A DNA stretch of 7,401 nucleotides. Source: Pseudomonadota bacterium (GTDB lineage Bacteria > Pseudomonadota > Alphaproteobacteria > Rhizobiales > Xanthobacteraceae). This document shows, piece by piece, positions 1 through 5,702 of this stretch (within the stretch, counting starts at the first letter, position 1; every line of letters begins with the position of its first letter). Position numbers and translations under genes: made by a program. The DNA lies in assembly GCA_023391175.1 (NCBI GenBank), contig JAEWBL010000121.1, positions 1-7,401 on the forward strand, given 5' to 3'. A model generated the notes under the pieces. It ran no database searches and was not told where the DNA came from. It was given only the letters and a program-made list of their open reading frames with translations.

Positions 1-84
1 GCCCTCGGCCAGAAGTTCCTCCACCACGGCGAGGCCGATGCCCGAGGCACCACCCGTCACGATCACGCTTCCCGGTCTCGACAC
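1..84 (-). CDS. Short-chain dehydrogenase/reductase (SDR), N-terminal 28 codons only
   Basis: The gene runs off the left edge; only its first 28 codons are visible. They encode a beta-strand followed by the classical SDR nucleotide-binding motif TGGASGIG (residues 10-17) and the start of the next helix (LAVVEELLAEG). This is the NAD(P)-binding Rossmann signature of the family. The start is a GTG at 82-84, chosen because a good Shine-Dalgarno sequence, AGGGAG (minus strand, 92-97), sits 7 bases upstream and the motif lies at the expected distance from the N terminus. It begins 39 bases after the acyl-CoA synthetase stop on the same strand, so co-transcription is likely. A role in oxidising or reducing a hydroxy- or keto-acyl-CoA made by that synthetase is inference from context. 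The substrate-binding region and catalytic YxxxK motif lie outside the window. Confidence 0.85.
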   Translation of the reverse strand, partial: MSRPGSVIVTGGASGIGLAVVEELLAEG

Positions 85-123
85 GGCGTTTCTCCCTGAG
101 GGTGTTTTAGGTCGGTCAACGGC

Positions 124-1743
124 TCAGATGAGCCCGCGCTCCGCCAGGGCCTCGCGCACCATCTTCTTGGTGATCTTGCCGTAAGCGGATTTCGGCAGCG
201 CATCCCAGAAATGCACGCGCCGGGGCAGCTTGTAGCGGGCGACCTTGCCATCGAGGAAGGCGATCAGCTCCTCCTCGCTCACGCTCTGCCCCTCGCGCGG
301 CACGCAGACGGCGACGCCCACCTCGCCCCACATGGGGTCCGGCACGCCGAGGATGGCGACCTCCGCGATGGCGGGATGGGTGAGCACCTTCTCCTCCACC
401 TCGCGCGGATAGACGTTGGAGCCGCCCGATATGTACATGTCGGAGGCGCGCCCCGTGATGTAGACGAAGCCCTCGTTGTCCATGTGGCCGAGGTCGCCGG
501 TCCGGAACCAGCCGTTGCGGAACGCCTTCGCATTGGCTTCCGGATTGTCGTAATAGCCCGCCAACACCGCCGGCCCGCAGACGCAGATCTCGCCGGTCTC
601 GAAGGGCGCGACTTCCCGGCCCGCATCGTCCTGGATCTGGACCTGCATGCCAGTGCGCTCGAAGCCGCAGGTGCCGAGCTTCACGTGCGGGCCGTCCTCG
701 GGATCGTGCAGATAGGGCGGCAGGACGGTGATGTTGCCGGTCACCTCGCCGAGGCCGAAATACTGCACCAGCACCTTGCCGAGCTTCCTCAGCGCGAACT
801 TCTGGTCCTCCCGGTACATGGGCGCGCCGGCATAGATCACATAGCGCAGGGAGGAGTGGTCGAACTGGTCCACCGAGGGGTGCTCGGTGAGGAGCTTGGT
901 GATGGTCGGCACGGTGAACATGTTGGTCACCCGCCAGTCCTGCACCAGCCGCCATGCCTCGGCGGCATCGAACCGCTCGGATGGCATGAGGATGGTCTTC
1001 ACCCCCCGCGCCACCTGCACCAATTGATGCACGCCCGCGCCGTGGGAGAGCGGCGCCACCACGAGGGAGGCGTCCTGCTCAGTGGTGCCCGGCATCAGGT
1101 CGCAAAGGTGGTTGGTGATGACGAACGCCATCTGGCCATGGGTCAGCACCGCCGCCTTAGGCCGCCCAGTGGTGCCGGAGGTGAAGAAGAACCAGCAGGG
1201 GTCGTCATGCTCCACGTCCGCCACCGACACCTTTTCACCGAGGCGGGCGGCGACGAGCGCGCCATAGTCCGCCCCGAAGTCCGCCTCACCGATGGCGATG
1301 ACCTCGCGGATCGCCGGGGCCTCCGCGCACGCGGCTTCCACATGCTCGGGGAAGTCGCGGTGGCAGATCATCACGCTCGCGCCCGAGGCGGAGGCGAGAT
1401 AGGCGACCTCCCCGGGCGTCTGGCGGAAATTGGTGGGTACCCAGACGGCGCCCAGCCGGAAGGCGGCGAACATGCTCTCGAACATTTCGAGGCAGTTCTT
1501 CGACTGCACGAGGATGCGGTCGCCCTTGACGACACCGCGGGCGGCCAGTTCCGCCGCCATGGCATCCACGCGCGCGTCCATCTGAGCCCACGTCACGGTG
1601 CGGTCGCCCTCGACGAAGGCGATATGCTGCGGCAGCCGCCGCGCCGCTTGGCGCAGGAAATGCGAAAGGTTCATCACCCGGCGGCTGGTGCGGGCCACGC
1701 CGCCACGCGGGGCCTCGGCAACGGTCTGGGCAGGTGCGGACAT
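124..1743 (-). CDS. AMP-forming acyl-CoA synthetase (ANL superfamily, 539 aa)
   Basis: A full-length member of the acyl-CoA synthetase/ligase family, which activates a carboxylic acid with ATP to an acyl-adenylate and then forms the CoA thioester. Family motifs appear in order: phosphate-binding loop FTSGTTGRPKAAVL (187-200), A5 region QYFGLGEV (327-334), A7 GWFRTGDLG (411-419), hinge region GRASDMYISGG (431-441), and A10 PKSAYGKITKK (517-527) with the predicted catalytic lysine K523. The A5 motif is unusual: the common YGxTE appears as FGLGE, keeping the glutamate (E333) but with Gly in place of Thr. No signal peptide is seen, so the protein should be cytoplasmic. The ATG at 1743 has a GGAG site 8 bases upstream. 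A second ATG (codon 24, MNLSHFL) fits where many homologues begin but has a weaker ribosome site. It lies 26 bases after the IclR gene and 39 before the SDR gene. The substrate cannot be read from sequence; a short, medium or aromatic acid imported through the neighbouring binding protein is inference. Confidence 0.93.
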   Translation of the reverse strand: MSAPAQTVAEAPRGGVARTSRRVMNLSHFLRQAARRLPQHIAFVEGDRTVTWAQMDARVDAMAAELAARGVVKGDRILVQSKNCLEMFESMFAAFRLGAVWVPTNFRQTPGEVAYLASASGASVMICHRDFPEHVEAACAEAPAIREVIAIGEADFGADYGALVAARLGEKVSVADVEHDDPCWFFFTSGTTGRPKAAVLTHGQMAFVITNHLCDLMPGTTEQDASLVVAPLSHGAGVHQLVQVARGVKTILMPSERFDAAEAWRLVQDWRVTNMFTVPTITKLLTEHPSVDQFDHSSLRYVIYAGAPMYREDQKFALRKLGKVLVQYFGLGEVTGNITVLPPYLHDPEDGPHVKLGTCGFERTGMQVQIQDDAGREVAPFETGEICVCGPAVLAGYYDNPEANAKAFRNGWFRTGDLGHMDNEGFVYITGRASDMYISGGSNVYPREVEEKVLTHPAIAEVAILGVPDPMWGEVGVAVCVPREGQSVSEEELIAFLDGKVARYKLPRRVHFWDALPKSAYGKITKKMVREALAERGLI

Positions 1744-1769
1744 TCAATTCACTCCGGGATCGGAAACGG

Positions 1770-2666
1770 TCAGGGGGCCGGGCGGGCGATGGAACGGGCC
1801 GGGCGCTGCGCGGGGCTGCGCTCGCCGCCCCCCAGCTTCGCCTCCAGCGCAGCGGCTTCGCGCTGGAGCAACGGCACCAGATCCTTCTGCCGCTCGGCGC
1901 CGAGCCGGCTCTCGATGGCGGCGAGGGAGAGCGCGCCGAGCGGCCGCCCGTCCGCCCCGCGCACCACCACGCCGATCCCCCACGAGCCGGCGACGTAAAG
2001 GCCCGGATTGAGCGCATAGCCGCGCGCGCGGGTCTCACCCATGGCGCGACGCAAAAGGTCGGCGGAATAGCCGGGATAGGCCGCGAGCGCCGCGGCGTTG
2101 GTCTCGATGATCCGGGCCGCCTCGGCCTCCGGCAGCGCGGCGAGGATGGCGAGCCCGCCAGCACCGATGCCAAGGGGGTGCCGGTCGCCGGCCTGAAGCA
2201 CGTGGGTGCGGATGGGCCAGGTGCCCTCCTCGCGATGCAGACATACGGAGAAGGCACCGCGCGGCACCGAGAGGAAGGCGCAGTCGCCGCTCTGGCGGGC
2301 GATGCGGGTGAGGCCGTCGAGCGCCAGAGCGTGGATGCCGAAACGCGGCGCGGCGAGCGTGCCGAGCACGTACGCCTCCGGCCCCACATGATAGCGGCGG
2401 CTCGCCTCGTCCTGATCCACCAGCCCGGCGCGCACCAGTGCCAGCAGCACGCGCCGCACGGTGGGCTTGGAGAGGCCGGAACGCGCGACGAGATCGGCAA
2501 GGCGCGCGCCCTCCGCCCCGGCGCGGCCCACCAGCATCAGCAGCGCGACCGCGCGCTCGATGCTCTGGGTGCCGCCGGTTACCTCGGGGAGGCTATCCGG
2601 GGTCGCGCCCGACGGATGCTCCGGCCCGATTGCTCCGGCGGCGGGCGCCTTAAGTCCCCCTGCCAC
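1770..2666 (-). CDS. IclR-family transcriptional regulator (298 aa)
   Basis: A one-component regulator of the IclR family, with an N-terminal winged helix-turn-helix DNA-binding domain and a C-terminal effector-binding domain of GAF-like fold. The winged HTH spans about 34-95 (TQSIERAVALLMLV, then recognition segment GLSKPTVRRVLLAL, 64-77). The effector domain spans about 108-275 and includes PLGIGAGGLAILAALPE (164-180), typical of the family. An extra Pro/Ala/Gly-rich N-terminal stretch of about 30 residues and a basic, Pro-rich tail make it slightly longer than usual. The GTG start at 2664-2666 was chosen because GAGGGAG (minus strand, 2672-2678) lies 5 bases upstream; the next in-frame ATG falls inside the HTH. 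It is divergent from the TRAP binding-protein gene and precedes the acyl-CoA synthetase by 26 bases, so it probably regulates both the operon it leads and the divergent gene. The operator-like repeat at 2679-2695 abuts its ribosome site, suggesting autoregulation. The effector, possibly the substrate or its CoA ester, is unknown. Confidence 0.92.
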   Translation of the reverse strand: MAGGLKAPAAGAIGPEHPSGATPDSLPEVTGGTQSIERAVALLMLVGRAGAEGARLADLVARSGLSKPTVRRVLLALVRAGLVDQDEASRRYHVGPEAYVLGTLAAPRFGIHALALDGLTRIARQSGDCAFLSVPRGAFSVCLHREEGTWPIRTHVLQAGDRHPLGIGAGGLAILAALPEAEAARIIETNAAALAAYPGYSADLLRRAMGETRARGYALNPGLYVAGSWGIGVVVRGADGRPLGALSLAAIESRLGAERQKDLVPLLQREAAALEAKLGGGERSPAQRPARSIARPAP

Positions 2667-2671
2667 GCGCG

Positions 2672-2678
2672 CTCCCTC
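2672..2678 (-). promoter_or_regulatory. Shine-Dalgarno site of the IclR gene
   Basis: On the minus strand this reads GAGGGAG and lies 5 bases before the GTG at 2666. It decides that start codon, since no ATG is available upstream of the HTH domain. It directly abuts the operator-like repeat at 2679-2695. Confidence 0.7.
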
Positions 2679-2695
2679 GATCCAGAATATGGACC
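2679..2695. promoter_or_regulatory. Putative IclR operator, copy 1 (near the IclR gene)
   Basis: The sequence GATCCAGAATATGGACC is an inverted repeat: half-sites GATCCA and TGGACC (five of six bases complementary) around a 5-base AT-rich spacer. It matches the second copy at 2800-2816 in half-site, spacer length and spacer composition. It lies 13 bases upstream of the IclR start, next to the ribosome site, where a bound protein would block transcription of the regulator-synthetase-SDR operon. Assignment to this IclR protein is inferred from location and symmetry; IclR-family proteins commonly bind short palindromes in the divergent promoter beside their own gene. Confidence 0.6.
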
Positions 2696-2799
2696 TGAAT
2701 TATCTGGCGAATTGGGACGACCGCCGCGCGGCGTCCGCTGGGACCATAATCTGCTTGCGAAATGCCCACAAGCGGGCCAGCATGGGCGGCGGGAAAAGA

Positions 2800-2816
2800 G
2801 GTCCATATATTGGACC
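2800..2816. promoter_or_regulatory. Putative IclR operator, copy 2 (near the DctP-family gene)
   Basis: The sequence GGTCCATATATTGGACC has perfect 6-base arms, GGTCCA and TGGACC, separated by TATAT. It is the more symmetric of the two copies in this region. It ends 71 bases before the start of the solute-binding-protein gene, so it could overlap or flank that promoter. The recurrence of the same 17-base architecture twice in 221 bases, in otherwise GC-rich DNA, argues against chance. Confidence 0.65.
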
Positions 2817-2824
2817 CAAGGAAA

Positions 2825-2853
2825 CCAGTCGGGCCGGGCCGGAGCCAGTCGGG
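2825..2853. repeat. Short direct repeat CCAGTCGGG, two copies 20 bases apart
   Basis: CCAGTCGGG occurs at 2825-2833 and again at 2845-2853, a start-to-start distance of 20 bases or roughly two helical turns. Both copies lie between operator copy 2 and the ribosome site of the binding-protein gene, probably in its 5' leader. They could be a binding site for another regulator or a chance repeat in GC-rich DNA. Confidence 0.35.
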
Positions 2854-2873
2854 GCGCCGCGCGAAACGGCCGC

Positions 2874-2880
2874 AAGGAGG
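2874..2880 (+). promoter_or_regulatory. Shine-Dalgarno site of the DctP-family gene
   Basis: A near-perfect AAGGAGG, 7 bases before the ATG at 2888. It settles the start in favour of 2888 over the in-frame ATG at 2762, which would add 42 residues in front of the Tat signal peptide. Confidence 0.85.
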
Positions 2881-2887
2881 AGCACCG

Positions 2888-3919
2888 ATGACCCTGACCC
2901 GTCGCACCCTCATCAAGGCGAGCGCCGCCACCGCGCTGACCGGGGCCATCGCCCCGGCGCTGTTCGCCCCCACCGTCGCGCGGGCCCAGAGCGCCGAATT
3001 CGCCTACAAATACGCCAACAACCTGCCGGTCACGCACCCCATGAACGTGCGCGCGCAGGAGATGTCGGCGAAGATCAAGGCAGAGACCAAGGGCAGGGTC
3101 GAGATCAGCATCTTCCCCTCCAGCCAGCTCGGTGGCGACACCGACATGCTGAGCCAGCTGCGCTCCGGGGCCATCGAGTTCTTCACCCTGTCGCCGCTGA
3201 TCCTCTCCACGCTGGTGCCCAACGCCTCCATCAGCGGCATCGGCTTCGCCTTCCCGGATTATGCCAGCGTGTGGAAGGCCATGGACGGCGACCTCGGCAC
3301 CTATGTGCGGGGCCAGATCTCCAAGGCCGGCATCATCGCCATGGACAAGATCTGGGACAACGGCTTCCGCCAGATCACCACCTCCACCAAGCCCATCGAG
3401 ACCGCGGCCGACCTCAAGGGCCTGAAGATCCGCGTGCCGGTGTCGCCGCTGTGGACCTCCATGTTCAAGGCGTTCGACAGCGCCCCGGCCTCGCTCAACT
3501 TCGCCGAGGTCTACACCGCGCTGCAGACCCGCGCCGTGGACGCGCAGGAGAACCCGCTCGCCATCATCTCCACGGCGAAGCTCTACGAGGTGCAGAAATA
3601 CTGCTCCCTCACCAACCACATGTGGGACGGCTTCTGGTTCCTCGCCAACCGCCGCGCCTTCGAGAAGCTGCCCGACGATCTGCGCGCCATCGTGGCGAAG
3701 AACATCAACGAGGCGGGCCTCAAGCAGCGCGACGACGTGTTCGCCCTCAACAACACCCTGCGCAAGGAGCTGGCGGAAAAGGGCCTCGCCTTCAACGAGC
3801 CGAAGGTGGACAGCTTCCGCGAGCAGCTGCGCAAGGCCGGCTTCTACGCCGAGTGGAAGGGCAAGTACGGCGACGAGGCCTGGGCCACGCTGGAGAAGTA
3901 TACCGGCCAGCTCTCCTGA
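2888..3919 (+). CDS. TRAP transporter solute-binding protein, DctP family, Tat-exported (343 aa)
   Basis: A periplasmic binding protein of the DctP family, the ligand-capturing part of tripartite ATP-independent (TRAP) transporters, which mostly bind organic acids. The N terminus is a twin-arginine signal peptide: TRRTLIK (4-10), a hydrophobic alanine-rich stretch, and a likely cleavage site after ARA (31-33), giving a mature protein of about 310 residues, normal for the family. Family features include GLKIRV (178-183), where R182 aligns with the conserved arginine that contacts the ligand carboxylate, and LQTRAVDAQENPL (212-224), a variant of the usual QTGxVDGxENP. The start is fixed by the strong ribosome site at 2874-2880 and the Tat motif. 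It is divergent from the IclR-synthetase-SDR operon, suggesting it captures the acid that the operon activates. No small or large membrane subunit follows: the gene ends at a terminator and a convergent gene. The partner permease must therefore be elsewhere. Tat rather than Sec export suggests folding before export. Confidence 0.93.
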   Translation: MTLTRRTLIKASAATALTGAIAPALFAPTVARAQSAEFAYKYANNLPVTHPMNVRAQEMSAKIKAETKGRVEISIFPSSQLGGDTDMLSQLRSGAIEFFTLSPLILSTLVPNASISGIGFAFPDYASVWKAMDGDLGTYVRGQISKAGIIAMDKIWDNGFRQITTSTKPIETAADLKGLKIRVPVSPLWTSMFKAFDSAPASLNFAEVYTALQTRAVDAQENPLAIISTAKLYEVQKYCSLTNHMWDGFWFLANRRAFEKLPDDLRAIVAKNINEAGLKQRDDVFALNNTLRKELAEKGLAFNEPKVDSFREQLRKAGFYAEWKGKYGDEAWATLEKYTGQLS

Positions 3920-3941
3920 GCCGCCGCTCTTCCTCGCGTTC

Positions 3942-3967
3942 AAGGGGCGGCCTCGGCCGCCCCTTTT
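3942..3967 (+). terminator. Intrinsic terminator after the DctP-family gene
   Basis: A 10-base-pair GC-rich stem (3942-3951 with 3956-3965, AAGGGGCGGC / GCCGCCCCTT), a CTCG loop and a T-rich end (TTTT at 3964-3967). It lies 22 bases past the binding-protein stop and ends just before the stop of the convergent glucosidase gene. The same hairpin read from the other strand has a poorer T run, so it may also serve that gene but less efficiently. Confidence 0.88.
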
Positions 3968-3970
3968 CGT

Positions 3971-5596
3971 TCAGGGCGCCAGTTGCACCACGATGCCCTC
4001 ATTGGGCCGAAGGTCGATGGTGTCGCCCACGCGTTCCCCCGCCCGATCGCAGAAGGTGGAGAGCAGGAGGCGACCGCCGCCGGCCGCTTCCGGCAGCGTT
4101 GCCGACAGCGGATCGCCGCCGAGATTCAGCGCAACCAGCAGCGTCTCCCCCTCCCCCTGCCGCAGATAGGCGACGAGATCGCCGACCGCCGCGACCGGGG
4201 ACCACAGGCCCACAGACAAGGCCGGATGCGCCCGCCGCAGGGCGAGCAGCGCGCGGGTGAGGGTGAGCATGGAGGCCCCCTCCCCCTGCTCGCGCTTCAC
4301 GTTCACCTCGGTGAAATCGTCCGCCAGCGGCAGCCACGGCTCCACCGTGGAAAAGCCGGCGAAGGGGCCGTCATCCCACTGCATGGGCGTGCGCGCGCCG
4401 TCGCGGCCAAGGCCGAGGCCGGGCACGTTCTTCTCGAACGGGTCCTGCACCCGCTCGGGCGGGATGGACACCTGCGACATGCCGATCTCGTCGCCGTAAT
4501 ACAGCGTCGGCGTACCCCGCAGCGTCAGCAGCAGCATGGCCGCCACCCGCGCCTGGTCCGGCCCTAGCCGACCGACGACGCGCGGGCGATCATGGTTGGA
4601 GAGCACCCAGTTGGGCCAGCCCCCTTCGGGGATAACGGCTTCATAGGCGGCGATCAGCGGCGCCAGCTCCGCCGCGTTCCAGGGCGCCGCCAGCAGCGTG
4701 AAATTGAACGGCAGGTGCACGCCCCGCCCGTCCTCGCCGTAATAGGCGGCGATGCGATGGAGCGGCAGATAAGCTTCGCCGATCAGCACCCGGTCCCCCT
4801 CGTAGGAATCGGCCAGGTCGCGGAAGCCGGCGATCACGTCCATCACTTCCGGCCGGTCGCCGGTATAAAGCTGCGTCAAAGCGGAATGGGGGTTCATGCC
4901 CTCGCTGAAGTCGGGATTCGGCGGGTTGTCCCGGAACTCCGCATCCTTGATGACATGCCAGAGCGCATCGATGCGGAAGCCATCCACGCCCCGGTCGAAC
5001 CAGAAGCGCAGGGCATCGTGCATGGCTTCTATCACCTCCGGATTGCGCCAGTTGAGGTCCGGCTGCTCCTTCAGGAAGGCGTGGTAATAATACTGGCCGC
5101 TCGCCTCGTCATATTCCCAGCCGCTGCCGCCGAATTCCGAGAGCCAGTTGTTGGGCGGCCCGCCGTCGGGGGCGGGGTCGTGCCAGATGTACCAGTCCCG
5201 CTTGGGATCGTCCTTGGACGAGCGCGACGCCTTGAACCACGGATGCTCCTGCGAGGAGTGGTTGGGCACGAAATCGAGGATGATCCGGAGCCCCAAGCTG
5301 TGAGCCTCCGCCACCAGTCGGTCGAAATCTTCGAGAGTGCCGAACAGGGGATGGATGGCGGTGTAGTCGGCCACGTCATAGCCGAAGTCGGCCATGGGCG
5401 AGGGATAGATGGGGGAGATCCAGATGGCGTCGATGCCGAGGGCGGCGAGATAGGGAAGCCGGGAGATGATGCCCGGAAGGTCGCCCACCCCGTCGCCGTC
5501 ACTGTCCTGGAAGGAGCGCGGATAGATCTGGTAGACGACGCCGGACTGCCACCACAATGGCCCGGTCTTCAGCCACTCGCGTTCCTGCTCCGCCAT
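3971..5596 (-). CDS. GH13 alpha-glucosidase / alpha-amylase-family hydrolase (541 aa)
   Basis: A complete glycoside hydrolase family 13 enzyme, retaining, acting on alpha-glucosidic bonds of small maltose-type or related sugars. The catalytic (beta/alpha)8 barrel starts near residue 14 (WWQSGVVYQIYPRSF). Visible GH13 regions are DSDGDGVGDL (31-40, putative calcium loop), DFVPNH (108-113), QPDLNW (178-183), GFRIDALWH (206-214) with nucleophile D210, IGEAYLP (272-278) with acid/base E274, and LSNHDRPR (332-339) with stabiliser D336. A C-terminal beta domain follows from about 450. The residue after the nucleophile is Ala (A211); in oligo-1,6-glucosidases this is usually Val, whereas Ala or Thr is associated with alpha-1,4 preference, so an alpha-1,4-glucosidase is the best guess. 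No signal peptide is present, so it is cytoplasmic. The ATG at 5596 is preceded by a GGGAGAAGG ribosome site. It converges with the TRAP gene and starts 106 bases after the HEAT-repeat gene, so it may have its own promoter. Trehalose or sucrose hydrolysis or transglucosylation is not excluded. Confidence 0.93.
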   Translation of the reverse strand: MAEQEREWLKTGPLWWQSGVVYQIYPRSFQDSDGDGVGDLPGIISRLPYLAALGIDAIWISPIYPSPMADFGYDVADYTAIHPLFGTLEDFDRLVAEAHSLGLRIILDFVPNHSSQEHPWFKASRSSKDDPKRDWYIWHDPAPDGGPPNNWLSEFGGSGWEYDEASGQYYYHAFLKEQPDLNWRNPEVIEAMHDALRFWFDRGVDGFRIDALWHVIKDAEFRDNPPNPDFSEGMNPHSALTQLYTGDRPEVMDVIAGFRDLADSYEGDRVLIGEAYLPLHRIAAYYGEDGRGVHLPFNFTLLAAPWNAAELAPLIAAYEAVIPEGGWPNWVLSNHDRPRVVGRLGPDQARVAAMLLLTLRGTPTLYYGDEIGMSQVSIPPERVQDPFEKNVPGLGLGRDGARTPMQWDDGPFAGFSTVEPWLPLADDFTEVNVKREQGEGASMLTLTRALLALRRAHPALSVGLWSPVAAVGDLVAYLRQGEGETLLVALNLGGDPLSATLPEAAGGGRLLLSTFCDRAGERVGDTIDLRPNEGIVVQLAP

Positions 5597-5615
5597 CGGC
5601 GCCTTCTCCCGCTCT

Positions 5616-5639
5616 GCCGGAGCACTCTTGCGCTCCGGC
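5616..5639. other. Hairpin in the leader of the glucosidase gene
   Basis: A perfect 8-base inverted repeat, GCCGGAGC (5616-5623) and GCTCCGGC (5632-5639), with an 8-base loop. It lies in the 106-base gap between the HEAT-repeat gene and the glucosidase gene, about 20 bases upstream of the latter's ATG and just beyond its ribosome site. No T run follows on either strand, so it is not a classical intrinsic terminator. It could be a 5' leader structure, an mRNA-processing point between the two genes, or an operator. Confidence 0.45.
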
Positions 5640-5702
5640 TCAGATTGGAGAAGTACGGCCGGCCCGGTTCGGTTTCATGACCGGACGCAAGCCGGGGTCG
5701 CT

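Larger units (their letters stand above)
2667..2887. promoter_or_regulatory. Divergent control region between IclR and DctP-family genes
   Basis: This 221-base gap separates two divergent starts and must contain both promoters. Its middle part is more AT-rich than the flanking genes (AATTATCTGGCGAATTG near 2698-2714; ACCATAAT near 2743-2750). It contains two matching 17-base inverted repeats, whose centres are about 121 bases apart, and a GC-rich palindrome, CGCCGCGCGGCG (2722-2733). I found no convincing sigma-70 -35/-10 pair on either strand. Weak AT-rich -10-like stretches overlap both inverted repeats. The promoters may be activator-dependent or simply poorly conserved. Confidence 0.7.

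Noticed and set aside
211..1998. Long plus-strand open frame (595 codons) antisense to the synthetase and regulator genes
   Set aside because: It is rich in His, Gly, Arg and Ala with no recognisable domain, and lies opposite two clearly conserved genes. This is the usual shadow frame in GC-rich DNA.
2722..2733. GC palindrome CGCCGCGCGGCG in the divergent region
   Set aside because: Such short pure-GC palindromes are frequent by chance at this base composition, and nothing else marks it as a site.
2740..2750. GGGACCATAAT as a third operator half-site
   Set aside because: It does not match the TGGACC half-site without an insertion and has no inverted partner at the right spacing.
2762..2887. 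Upstream ATG extension of the binding protein (42 extra residues)
   Set aside because: It would bury the Tat signal peptide internally and translate through an operator-like repeat. The ATG at 2888 has a near-perfect ribosome site.
2579..3943. Minus-strand open frame of 454 codons opposite the binding-protein gene
   Set aside because: It is antisense to a strongly supported Tat-exported protein, has no domain, and overlaps the control region and regulator start.
2461..4260. Plus-strand open frame of 599 codons spanning the regulator start, the binding protein and part of the glucosidase
   Set aside because: It crosses three real genes in the wrong frame and strand, runs through the terminator, and is Arg/Pro/Gly low-complexity.
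4592..5680. Plus-strand open frame of 362 codons opposite the glucosidase
   Set aside because: No recognisable domain; it is antisense to a gene with all GH13 catalytic motifs.
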